Assembly (NCBI GenBank): GCA_004352715.1
Contig: SCFE01000058.1
Coordinates: 1 to 64,000 of the forward strand
Length of the DNA stretch: 64,000 nt
Origin: Hofstenia miamia
Lineage: Eukaryota; Xenacoelomorpha; Acoela
Direction: 5' to 3'
The first letter of the stretch is position 1; the number at the start of each line of letters is the position of its first letter. Positions 11,706 through 21,975 of the stretch are shown here, piece by piece. A program made the position numbers and the translations under genes. The notes beneath the pieces were generated by a model, which was given only the letters and a program-made list of their open reading frames with translations, was not told where the DNA came from and ran no database searches.

Positions 11706-11708
11706 GGT

Positions 11709-11767
<59 letters not shown>
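11706..11767. repeat. (TAG)n microsatellite
   Basis: About 20 perfect TAG units directly abut the 5'-truncated end of a LINE fragment. Confidence 0.95.
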
Positions 11768-12308
11768 TACGCTTGTCAGCTTACACTAGGAAAGTATGTT
11801 CTGAAATGGCAAAAAATTGAGTCTATGTCTAATTGGATAATTGGAAAAATTTCCAATGCGCCTAAGTTTTCACATGTCACGCAATTCTATAATGAATTCC
11901 AAATAATGAAGCCTATAAAATACTTCTCATACATTTCCTTACTTTATTTTCTGAACATTCTTGTAGGTAGGAAAACAATGTTTTCAAGAGAAATTGACTA
12001 TCATTTAAGATTCAACCATCGTATTAAAAAGTTCACTAAAATCAATGCTATAAAAAACAGCTATGCTGCAAACTCATTCTTTGTGAAAGCTGCCGAATTA
12101 TTTAATGAAATGCCAATACATTTAAGATCCTTCAAAATTTCGAAAAATGTAATACGTGACTATTTTATACAAAAACAAGGAGTAATGAAAAATTACTCTT
12201 CAAATTTTAAGGTCCCTTAGCTGGTAAACTATTAAAGGTGCTATTTCTGTACTATTACACATCACTGATTGTAGTTTATAGATGATGATGAATAAATCAT
12301 TTTAAACA
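11768..12308 (+). mobile_element. LINE 3' end, family A, copy 1
   Basis: A frame open from 11774 to the stop at 12220 encodes the C-terminal domain of an APE-type LINE ORF2 (GKYVLKWQKIESMSNW, later AAELFNEMPIHLR and the end NFKVP). The same layout appears in the family-A LINE at 40-43 kb (GKYSMKWKKIDTMSNW). After the stop there is a short 3' UTR with GATGATGATGAATAAATCAT, then a (TAG)n tail. It is 5'-truncated and begins immediately after another (TAG)n. Near-identical copies lie at 12415-12686 and, inverted, at 43643-43940. Confidence 0.8.
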
Positions 12309-12321
12309 GTAGTAGTAGTAT

Positions 12322-12413
<92 letters not shown>
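12309..12413. repeat. (TAG)n LINE tail
   Basis: A (TAG)n run of about 100 bases with one TAT variant forms the 3' tail of LINE copy 1. It ends at a single N (12414), which probably marks an assembly join. Confidence 0.9.
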
Positions 12414-12414
12414 N

Positions 12415-12686
12415 ACTAAAATCAATGCTATAAAAAACAGCTATGCTGCAAACTCATTCTTTGTGAAAGCTGCCGAATTATTTAATGAAATGCCAATACA
12501 TTTAAGATCCTTCAAAATTTCGAAAAATTTAATACGTGACTATTTTATACAAAAACAAGGAGTAATGAAAAATTACTCTTCAAATTTTAAGGTCCCTTAG
12601 CTGGTAAACAATTAAAGGTGCTATTTCTGTACTATTACACATTACTGATTGTAGTTTATAGATGATGATGAATAAATCATTTTAAA
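12415..12686 (+). mobile_element. LINE 3' end, family A, copy 2
   Basis: This repeats 12035-12307 with only a few substitutions (for example AAAAATTTAAT for AAAAATGTAAT). It starts abruptly after the lone N at 12414. It is either a genuine second insertion or the overlapping end of another contig. A (TAG)n tail (12687-12752) follows. Confidence 0.75.

Positions 12687-12752
<66 letters not shown>
12687..12752. repeat. (TAG)n between LINE copies
   Basis: About 22 TAG units separate the second 3'-end copy from the next, longer LINE fragment. The same arrangement recurs on the minus strand at 43621-43642. Confidence 0.95.
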
Positions 12753-12753
<1 letters not shown>

Positions 12754-14410
12754 TTATAGATATGCTTTAAATAAAAGGCCTTGAAATGTAGTATAATCTG
12801 ATCACAGTGTAATTGTTGCGGCTGAGAAAATGCTGTCCCTCCTCACATGTGGAAAAAAAAATTATAAAACGATCGTTTAAGAAATTTAATATTGACAGTT
12901 TTTTACATAGCATTGATATCTTCCCCTGGCACATTATTTACCAAATTAAAAACATTGACAATATGATTGAATTCTATCTCAACAGCATAGAGAATATCCT
13001 TGATTTCCATGCAGCTTTACAGTGTTTTTTAGTATATAACAAAGTTTACAGAATTAATAGGGATCACTTAGATACTGAAAGATCTAAACTATTTTATCTA
13101 TATAAAATTTGGCAGAACAATAAAAATGACTCAACTTATGAAGCATATCGTTTAGCAAAAAAAAACACTTTCAAATACATAGCCAGAAGATGTTCAATAA
13201 GCTTTCTGATCGTGAACAATGGAATTATTCCAAGAGATTATTCAACCAGGCCAACGACACCACATGTCTCTCTGAAATTATTTACGATGGTAACAGGATT
13301 GTAAGTTCAAAAAACATTGCTGAACCAATAAACCAGGTTTTCATCAATTTAGGAAAATATAGAGGACAATGCGTAGTATATGAGGATAACATCAAACAAG
13401 AAAAGGAGACGTTCTACTTCAACCTTATTTCAGAATATGAAGTAAATAAGTATGTTAATGACATTTGTGAGAATAAATCTAAAGGGCCTAGTAATGTACC
13501 TAACCTTATTTATAAGATTGTTTTCTAAAACAATTTCCATTGTAGCCTACATTATTAATAGATGTGTACGCCACTCATGCTTCCCAAGAATTTTGAAATA
13601 TGCGATAGTTACACCAGTCCATAAAGGAAATGAAAAAACGGATGCTAAAAATTATCGTCCAATTTCAGTGACTCATATCTTATCTACAATTTTTGAAAAG
13701 TTTGGTCAAGCAAATGAATACATATTTTTTAGATAACGGACTTTTTAGTAAAACATAATTTGGCTTTAGAGAAAAAATGTCGAATATTGATGCACTAATG
13801 TTTTCAGTTGAATTGTGGCGTAAGGCATTAAATTCTGGAGAATGTTTCAATAGCATTTCTTGATATTTCCAAAGCATTTGACAGTATGTCTCACGAAATA
13901 CTACTGATAAAGTTGAGAAAGTATGGTTTTAGGACAGACGCCTTAAACTTAATTGAAAGCTTCCTCAGTGATAGGTATCAATCCGTGAGAATAGGAAAAC
14001 ATAAATCCAATCCAATGCATCTTATTAGAGGAGTTCCTCAAGGATCTGTGCTAGGGCCCTTACTATTTACAATATATGTCAATGATATTTCAAATTCAGT
14101 TTCCCATTGCCAAATTGTGCAATACGCAGATGATACCATGATCTTTAATATAAATGCTTCAAAAATAGTGACTCTTCATAAGCTTACAAAAGACCTTATC
14201 AAAATTCAAGAATATTTTCAATGCAATAAATTTAACCTTAATACTAAGAAAACGAAATTTGTTGTACTTCAACCTGGACATGAATTCAATGCAGAACTTT
14301 CAATTCAATTAGGGTGTGAAAATATTAAGGTTTCATATGAAGCTGAATATCTTGGTGTTCCTATCAATACAACTCTAGACTTTAAAGGCCTAATTAATAA
14401 AAAAATCTGA
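12753..14410 (+). pseudogene. LINE ORF2 fragment (endonuclease end + RT), family A related
   Basis: A 5'-truncated APE-type LINE polyprotein spread over several frames. It starts near the SDH motif of the endonuclease (about 12797). The endonuclease-RT linker (PWHIIYQIKN) and an RT N-terminal block (VFINLGKYRG, KSKGPSNVPNL) follow. Then come VTPVHKGNEKTDAKNYRPIS, ISKAFDSMSHE (motif A, near 13870), RGVPQGSVLGPLLF and an intact YADD box at 14123-14134. The last frame (13886-14410) ends after the thumb. At least four frameshifts or stops, plus loss of the C-terminal domain, make it inactive. It parallels the minus-strand LINE at 40.2-43.6 kb but is clearly diverged from it. Confidence 0.85.
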
Positions 14411-14436
14411 AAGTTAGCATCATTTATTCAAAAATT

Positions 14437-14869
14437 AATTTACAATGAAATATATAAACTGTTAAAATTTAAACCAAGGATGTTAAAAATTTACATAGAA
14501 ATCATTTTTATTTACCATGAAATATATAAATGGTTAAAATTTTAAATAATAATGTCAAAAATTTCTACAATTACAATAAAGAATATAAATAATTACAATT
14601 TTAACAAATTATTTTAAAAATTTACATCACTATCATTTATATTAATGATGAAGTATACAATGTTAAAATTTAAACTATAGATGTTAAAAAATTACAACTA
14701 AAAATGCCTTTGCTTACAAGGAAGTATATGAATAATTACAAGTTAAACTAATGATGATTAAAATTTACATAAAGAATGTTTATATTTACAATAATGTATA
14801 TAAAAAATAATATTTAAACTGTTTATGTTAAAAATTTCCATCAAAAACCATCTTATTTATGAATGGAAC
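14437..14869. repeat. Diverged satellite, ~72-bp unit, about 6 copies
   Basis: Successive ~70-73-bp units share the pattern TATTTACAAT-GAAATATATAAA, then TTAAAATTTAAAC, then ATGTTAAAAATTTACAT. The units are diverged but register is kept up to the 1000-N gap. The array begins right after the LINE pseudogene, so it may have replaced or extended the LINE tail. Confidence 0.7.
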
Positions 14870-15869
14870 NNNNNNNNNNNNNNNNNNNNNNNNNNNNNNN
14901 NNNNNNNNNNNNNNNNNNNNNNNNNNNNNNNNNNNNNNNNNNNNNNNNNNNNNNNNNNNNNNNNNNNNNNNNNNNNNNNNNNNNNNNNNNNNNNNNNNNN
15001 NNNNNNNNNNNNNNNNNNNNNNNNNNNNNNNNNNNNNNNNNNNNNNNNNNNNNNNNNNNNNNNNNNNNNNNNNNNNNNNNNNNNNNNNNNNNNNNNNNNN
15101 NNNNNNNNNNNNNNNNNNNNNNNNNNNNNNNNNNNNNNNNNNNNNNNNNNNNNNNNNNNNNNNNNNNNNNNNNNNNNNNNNNNNNNNNNNNNNNNNNNNN
15201 NNNNNNNNNNNNNNNNNNNNNNNNNNNNNNNNNNNNNNNNNNNNNNNNNNNNNNNNNNNNNNNNNNNNNNNNNNNNNNNNNNNNNNNNNNNNNNNNNNNN
15301 NNNNNNNNNNNNNNNNNNNNNNNNNNNNNNNNNNNNNNNNNNNNNNNNNNNNNNNNNNNNNNNNNNNNNNNNNNNNNNNNNNNNNNNNNNNNNNNNNNNN
15401 NNNNNNNNNNNNNNNNNNNNNNNNNNNNNNNNNNNNNNNNNNNNNNNNNNNNNNNNNNNNNNNNNNNNNNNNNNNNNNNNNNNNNNNNNNNNNNNNNNNN
15501 NNNNNNNNNNNNNNNNNNNNNNNNNNNNNNNNNNNNNNNNNNNNNNNNNNNNNNNNNNNNNNNNNNNNNNNNNNNNNNNNNNNNNNNNNNNNNNNNNNNN
15601 NNNNNNNNNNNNNNNNNNNNNNNNNNNNNNNNNNNNNNNNNNNNNNNNNNNNNNNNNNNNNNNNNNNNNNNNNNNNNNNNNNNNNNNNNNNNNNNNNNNN
15701 NNNNNNNNNNNNNNNNNNNNNNNNNNNNNNNNNNNNNNNNNNNNNNNNNNNNNNNNNNNNNNNNNNNNNNNNNNNNNNNNNNNNNNNNNNNNNNNNNNNN
15801 NNNNNNNNNNNNNNNNNNNNNNNNNNNNNNNNNNNNNNNNNNNNNNNNNNNNNNNNNNNNNNNNNNNNN
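14870..15869. other. Assembly gap (exactly 1000 N)
   Basis: An exactly 1000-base placeholder, so the distance and even the order of flanking contigs are uncertain. Confidence 0.99.
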
Positions 15870-16253
15870 TTTTATCTAAGTGTGTTAATAAGTTATCTAC
15901 TTTTTTCTCCATTTTATCTAGGTAGTTTGGTCCACTTATTTCAGTTAAACCATCGATCTTAAGCATGCGATCTGGTGGGATTTCTTGTTTGTTTGGAAAA
16001 TCTGACCGACTGTTCATAAGCCTTTGTATTTCTGTATTCAAATGAGCATTGGTTTTGTCTAACTCTTTATTCCATCAGATAATTTCTTGATATTTTCTTC
16101 CATTTTCTTCATTTCTAGAGAACGATCAACCAAAACAGGGAATATACTAGGAACGTTTTTGTCTACACAGTTAGAACAGAACGTTAGAAAATGCTGACCA
16201 TAATGAATAAGAGTTTCAATGCATGATTTGTTAAAAACAGTGCTTCTTTAGTT
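15870..16253 (-). pseudogene. LINE ORF1-like piece: zinc-finger end plus coiled coil
   Basis: The minus strand reads FCSNCVDKNVPSIFPVLVDR, then a charged heptad-rich stretch (SLEMKKMEENIKKLSDG). After a frameshift comes LNTEIQRLMNSRSDFP, and a second helical stretch (LDKMEKKVDNLLTHLDK) runs into the gap. A CxxC at the end of a cysteine-rich block followed by a long coiled coil is typical of PHD-finger ORF1 proteins of CR1/L2-type LINEs and of some gag-like proteins. The start is broken and the C-terminus is lost in the 1000-N gap. The LINE assignment is an inference from architecture and genomic context. Confidence 0.5.
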
Positions 16254-16730
16254 GAGATGCATTTTAGCTAAAACATGAGAATATTGATGATTTATTAACG
16301 ATAGTTTCATTGTATGTACAACAATGTAACTTGTTTAACATGACCGACCACTCACAGCAAAATGTTTACCGTTTAATGTTTAACGATTATTATATTTTTT
16401 TCAAAATTTCAATACTTAAAAAGTTACGAAAAACTTACGTGGGAAAGACACACACACTCTCTCTCTCTNNNNNNNNNNNNNNNNNNNNNNNNNNNNNNNN
16501 NNNNNNNNNNNNNNNNNNNNNNNNNNNNNNNNNNNNNNNNNNNNNNNNNNNNNNNNNNNNNNNNNNNNNNNNNNNNNNNNNNNNNNNNNNNNNNNNNNNN
16601 NNNNNNNNNNNNNNNNNNNNNNNNNNNNNNNNNNNNNNNNNNNNNNNNNNNNNNNNNNNNNNNNNNNNNNNNNNNNNNNNNNNNNNNNNNNNNNNNNNNN
16701 NNNNNNNNNNNNNNNNNNNNNNNNNNNNNN

Positions 16731-16777
<47 letters not shown>

Positions 16778-16888
16778 ATTACTCAAAATATTTTAGATGT
16801 ATATGTATATATTTTTTTATAAACTACTAAAAAATGTAGGCTTAGGTATGCCGTTATGTACGTTTTTGTGAGCAATTAGTAGGTACGC

Positions 16889-16920
<32 letters not shown>

Positions 16921-16923
16921 TAA
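16254..16923. other. Spacer with (CT)n/(TA)n and gap
   Basis: No gene recognised. A CA/CT microsatellite (about 16448-16468), an N gap (16469-16730), (CT)n, then (TA)n at 16742-16771 and again at about 16894-16915. Confidence 0.7.
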
Positions 16924-17539
16924 GGTCCTGTGAATACTCGAAATACGAGTCGAGTACGAGTTGAGTTCGAGTTCTCGAAGTCGACTCGAGGTCTGAAATT
17001 TCAACTCGACATTTCGAGTACTTGAAACTAACTTGAAATTCATTTGAATGGCATCTTTTTTTCTTCAAATTTGCAAGGCATTAGGCTAATAATATGAAAT
17101 CAATACATAATTCAAACACATGCTTATACATGATATATTTCGAATTTTATGTGTAGAAATGAAGCTGAATTGTAAGTATGTTATAACTTATTACGTAAAA
17201 CTATAACAAAGCTTTGATGAGGTTACACTTGAGGATGACGGTGAATATTAATTGTTTACTCAATGATGAAAATATGCAGTGCAGATGCGCAATTGTTTCA
17301 GGCATGGATTGGAGATTAGTATTTTTGCGTTCTAAGCGTACCGAACATGGTGACGAATGCAAAATTTGCAAGAAAATATTCAAAGTGGTCAAATCGCGGC
17401 CAACAACAACGCTTTGGACTCACCTGGAGATAGAACACACAAAGGAACTAATGGAGTTGAAAAAAGTAAGGCGAAATTGCAACTCGACTCGGACTCGCGA
17501 GTTAAGGTTCCAACCTAAAAAAGTCAACTCGCAGGGGCC
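16924..17539 (+). mobile_element. hAT-type element with residual BED zinc finger
   Basis: The ends are rich in CGAGT/ACTCG motifs, in opposite sense at the two sides. The tips GGTCCTGTGA (left) and GGCCCCTGCGA (right, complement) look like imperfect terminal inverted repeats. The plus frame from 17214 carries CKICKKIF (17358 on), then TTTLWTHLEIEHTKEL. This is the C-x2-C...H-x4-H pattern of BED zinc fingers, which start many hAT transposases. The rest of the transposase is absent. Both sides abut (TA)n, so it seems to have inserted into a TA microsatellite and the TSD cannot be read. It could supply DNA binding but not catalysis. Confidence 0.65.
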
Positions 17540-20500
17540 AAATATATATATATATATATATATACATTTGGCATCTGTAATGCCAATGGGGCCAGGTCCC
17601 ACTAGAAATTCTTATAAAAATGCATCTAAAGCTCTAAATATTTGAAGAAAATTCAAATTTTCATATTTTGAAGTGATTGAACTTAGAGATTACGATTAAT
17701 ATATAAAGTTGTATATTAATTAAAAAGCTGCTACAGACATCTCAAGCATAATATCTATTTAGAAACGACGAAGGTAGATTTAATAGTATGGCTACACATC
17801 TTACCGACCAATTTAAAAACTAACGCGTTCAAATCAATAATTACTCCATTCAATTTAAACCCTAACGTAATTAATTTGAAATAAGAGCTATTCAAGTTAA
17901 AATTTACAGCACTCAAATTAAAACAAAAAGTCATTCAAATAAATATCAAACAATTATTTTATTAAAAAATGAAACTAAGAAACAAAGCAAACGATAAACT
18001 AATAACATTTTTACTTTAGTCTTCATAAAGTAAACCAACAGTTATTGCTCAGGAAAATACAGGAAAAACAGAAATTCTATATGCTAAAATGTTATATACT
18101 CTTACTTTACAAATTCGAATTTATTCCTAAGAGCTTTTCTACTGTATAGTAATAACCTTTTGGAACAAAATTTTCAAACAACTCTAAATAATTTGGATGC
18201 CAAACTAAGACTTCATCCAACTATCGCAATAGATATATCCATAAGCACCAACTTCCCACTAAAACCATAAAAGCAAGTGAAAAGGATTTGTTGAATCCAT
18301 TTTAAACTCTACATCAGAAGATAAAATTATTTATAATCAGGGTGAGAAATTTATGTTTTCAAAAAAGCTTGAGGGAAGATCAATTTGAGGCCAGTGCTGC
18401 AAAACAACAAAATTCTAAGCGCGAAATGCAAGTTACCCCATATCACCGAATCAAAATTTTTAGTACTCTGTCAAATGTAGATTTGCAATTTACAGGTATT
18501 CGTTTAATAGCAATCAGCAAAGAGTCAGGACTAGGAGATGCTAGACTCGTTAATACTATTAAGTTGTTCAAAAACTTCATCGTACTAAAGCTACACGTGA
18601 TGAAAATAATTGCTTTTTGTGAGGCCCTATGTGAAATATTATTGTCTAATGGTTAACAAAGAGTTTTATATTCAAAACTCCGCGTTTCGTTTTTGCTACG
18701 TTGTTCTTGAAAACACATTGTGACGTGATTTAGAATTCTTCCAAGTTCAACAATTTAATGTTGAATTTATATAAAGTTTTGGCTTCGATTAAATTAGTCC
18801 TACATAACATGATTTGAATGAAAAAAAATTAAAATATATTTTGATTTTTATTAAAAAAAATCATTTTGGCAAAGTCTCCTCTCGTACTTGCATGTTGGGA
18901 TGTAGATTGTATGCGATAATATTTTACAAGAAATATATTATTTAAATACATATGATTAATTTGAAAGAAATTATTTCAGAATAATTTCATTCCTTTCTAG
19001 TGTTGGATAACACCTTCATTGGCAAGTTTAATAGATCAAAATTCTTTGTTTGGGGGAATATCTGTCTATTCAGTTATTGGGAGTAAGTTCTTCTGGTAAG
19101 CGTAAAATGTTCATCAGCAAATCTATTTAGTATGATAAAATTATTGCAAATAAAGTATTTATACATTTCTCCTTAAAAATAATTTTTTTGAAACATTGGC
19201 AAGCATTGTTTTTACAACCATTCATCGTGAACCCCTGCTTGCATGCATTCTTGAATACATAGACTTCTACTGCTGACTAAAAATTTCCCAACTTCCTCAA
19301 CTGCATAATTTTGTTTGCTGTTTCTGTGAACATCTCCAGAATTATATCTAAGTTGTCGCTGTGATTTATAAGAACAGATAATGACCGTGATCAATCTAAT
19401 ACAAAAAATTTCTGGCGCAATTTTGAAAAGTGTAATGACGGAGCTTCATCATTCTAAAATGTTTAGGAATTAAGGCGCATAAATTCTATTAATTGAGTTG
19501 GTTTGTTTTGTTAGCATTTATTAGAGCTACAACGCCTTACCAAAAAACAGCATCATAACATTTGGATATCAATAATTCAAATTTAATAGTGCAAAGCATG
19601 GAAAACTGAAATGGAAGTGGCTATGTAAAAAATGAAAATGTACACGTTGTATATCCATAAATATCTTGATTTCACATTTGAAAATAAATATAGGTTTAAA
19701 TAAAATGATTAATTGACATGAAACTAATGTGTTGTGTTTAAAAATTATTTATGTAAATTAGATATCAGATGGCCCCTGGTCCAATATTTTTACGCTACGC
19801 CACTATATATATATATATATATATAATGTATATATTAATTGAAAAAGTAAGCGATATTAATTCAAAGAAGGCGATGAATACAAATATCGTGAAATAGAAT
19901 GTAACGAATTTCCTCTATTAACACATTTTGATATTTTTTATTTATTAGATTATACTTGTTTACTTTTATTTTTGGTATTTCACCTTCATAAAAGCTCGTG
20001 CATATGAATTCATCAAATGCATCAGTGATACAGAATATGAAAACATAAAACAAATGAAGCTATCTAAAGCAAACTAGTTTTGATTTCTTAATGTTGACGG
20101 CATTTTTCATGTGTTTCATCGAAATTTGAGCAGATTCTGCAAAAGTAGTATACATTTTCTTAGCATTGATGACTGCGTCAATGTTATTTAATCCGACCGA
20201 ATTATCAGAGTTGTATTTTTCAGCTTGGTCCAACCCATGGCTCATGTAATACATGCCGATCCATTTTGCTTATATATTAGGTATTTATGCAAATTACACT
20301 TGTACATTTTCTAATATGCACAAAAGTAATTTGACAACCTTTAAACATTTCATACGTGTTCGCAAATACATGTACATAAGACCAATTCAGAAGATACATG
20401 GGCTTAAAGAATTGACTATTGTCGACATTTTAATAATAGTTCAATGCTTGATAGCAGTTTACACTTTTCGAAATTCCTCACAAAACGGAAAAGTGAAAAA

Positions 20501-20879
20501 TATGTGGTTTTAAAAATTGAGCTTTGTTATCACTACTACGACGTCTTCTTGGATGAAAATGAAGTATATTTTAAATTTATTCTTGATGAAATACATCATG
20601 TTTCAAAAATATATAAAAAATTTGTCTACAGCATAAGATGGCCACAAATGAAGTAAGAAAAGAAGTAGATCTAAACAGAACCGAAATTCGCAAATAATAA
20701 CTGGTGTTATCATGAAAAACCGAAATTTTTTAATGGTGGAAACAGAGTGGAAGCTGTAGGCAATCCAAAGATTTTCAACTCGAACCCTTACTAAATTGAA
20801 GTGTAATAAATCTGTAACTGAAAACGATAATCAATCCAACACCTTGATTACGGAAACCTCTGTTTTTCTGTTATTATTA
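17540..20879. other. AT-rich spacer with a TE-like terminus near 19.8 kb
   Basis: No supported gene. At about 19770-19803 the sequence GGCCCCTGGTCC...TACGCTACGCCACT reads, inverted, AGTGGCGTAGCG, a common tip of animal DNA transposons. No matching left tip was found, so it may be a lone remnant. (TA)n lies at 19804-19824. Frames at 18342-18656 (104 codons) and 20253-20656 have no recognised motif. Confidence 0.4.
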
Positions 20880-21399
20880 GGTGCTCAGCAAGAACAACAA
20901 GCTGAGTAAGCAAAAGCAGAATTACCCGAGATCATTTTGTTGTCTAACATCCTCATAGTTACTGCAATAGAAAAATTTGCAAATTAGTAATGTCCTTCTC
21001 AGAGCCGCTGTTGAAAATCTTAATGCAAATAAAGTCAACAATCAAATTATGATTGAATATTAGATGCATAAAGTTGCTACAAAATGCGAAGAGGAAAATA
21101 CTGAGTTAGGAGAAAAACTTGAAGATTAAATTGATACAATCGCTAATAAAATGTCAGAAATCAATTATCTACGTGAGCAAATTTGGGACTTTGAAGCTGA
21201 ATTATCTTATTCTACTGATAAGTTACACGAACATGAGAAGAACGCCTTACATACTGTCAGTGTTAATGCTATTAATAACATCGCTTCTTGTGAAACCTAA
21301 CAACATCAAGATTACAGCACTCCCAGATACGGTTGAGATTTTTTAAAATAATTACTTGGTGGTAGTGGAGAAGAAGTCAACACCAGAGGAGGGAATACC
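20880..21399 (+). pseudogene. Broken coiled-coil coding region upstream of gypsy RT
   Basis: Interrupted plus-strand frames give CEEENTELGEKLED, then, past a stop, IDTIANKMSEINYLREQI and LHEHEKNALHTV. This is a heptad-like, charged coiled coil. It lies immediately upstream of the Ty3/gypsy RT remnant, in the same orientation, so it could be gag-derived. There is no zinc knuckle to prove it. Confidence 0.35.
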
Positions 21400-21975
21400 A
21401 TCAGAAATCTTGACGGAGATTCACCTCCACAATCAAAAAGAATTAATCAAGAAGTTACAACAAATATAGGAAGGAAGCAGCAAAATAATAATTGGTAAAG
21501 ACATGGGAGAAAAACATGGAATAAAATTAACAACCAGAAACCCCATTAATGTGTCAGTCAACCATGTGTCAAAAACATTAAGAAACAAATATGAAAGATG
21601 CTGAAGGAGCTAATTGACAATAGAATTATTCAGCCAAGCAAAGGTCCCTTTGTGGCATGAACTATTTTTGTGCAACGAGAAACCAAGAATCGCTTGTGTA
21701 TTAATTACAGAAACTAAGTGCATTAATGGAAAAGGATGAATGTCCCTTTCCTCATATAGAAGAACTGTTATAGAATTTGAATGAGAACAATTATTTTCTC
21801 TGCATGGATTTTTTCAAAGTTTATTGGAAGCTCTTCTGAGCATGCAGACATTGAAAAAATACATTTAAATGCCACACAGTTTGTTAAAAAAATATACCTT
21901 CCACACTGCCTTTTGACATGGTCAACTTCAGCATGATATGGTTGTTTGTTCAAATTGAAATGTCTCTATCTATGA
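21400..21975 (+). pseudogene. Dead Ty3/gypsy reverse transcriptase
   Basis: Across two frames the plus strand keeps the order of the N-terminal half of a gypsy RT. It shows HGIKLTTRNPINVSV, then LRNKYER, ELIDNRIIQPSKGPF (the IIxPSxSP block) and RLCINYRN (the RxCxDYRxLN block). These are followed by DECPFPHIEELL, then NLNENNYFLCMDFFKVYWK, which matches the KYFSTLDLxSGYWQ block and includes the first catalytic aspartate. The YVDD region is not preserved. Several stops and at least two frameshifts are present. No flanking LTRs were recognised. Confidence 0.72.

Noticed and set aside
11407-11712. 101-codon plus-strand frame ending in (TAG)n
   Set aside because: Its stop comes from the microsatellite and no domain is recognisable; kept only as a note.
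14857-16041. Very long open frames across N runs (also 6657-7244, 25903-27222, 38665-39763, 43729-45027)
   Set aside because: The length comes from translating N as any residue; only the flanking real sequence was interpreted.
16742-17068. Frames rich in YIYIYI or LLTYLLTYL
   Set aside because: They are translations of (TA)n and (TACT)n microsatellites, not proteins.
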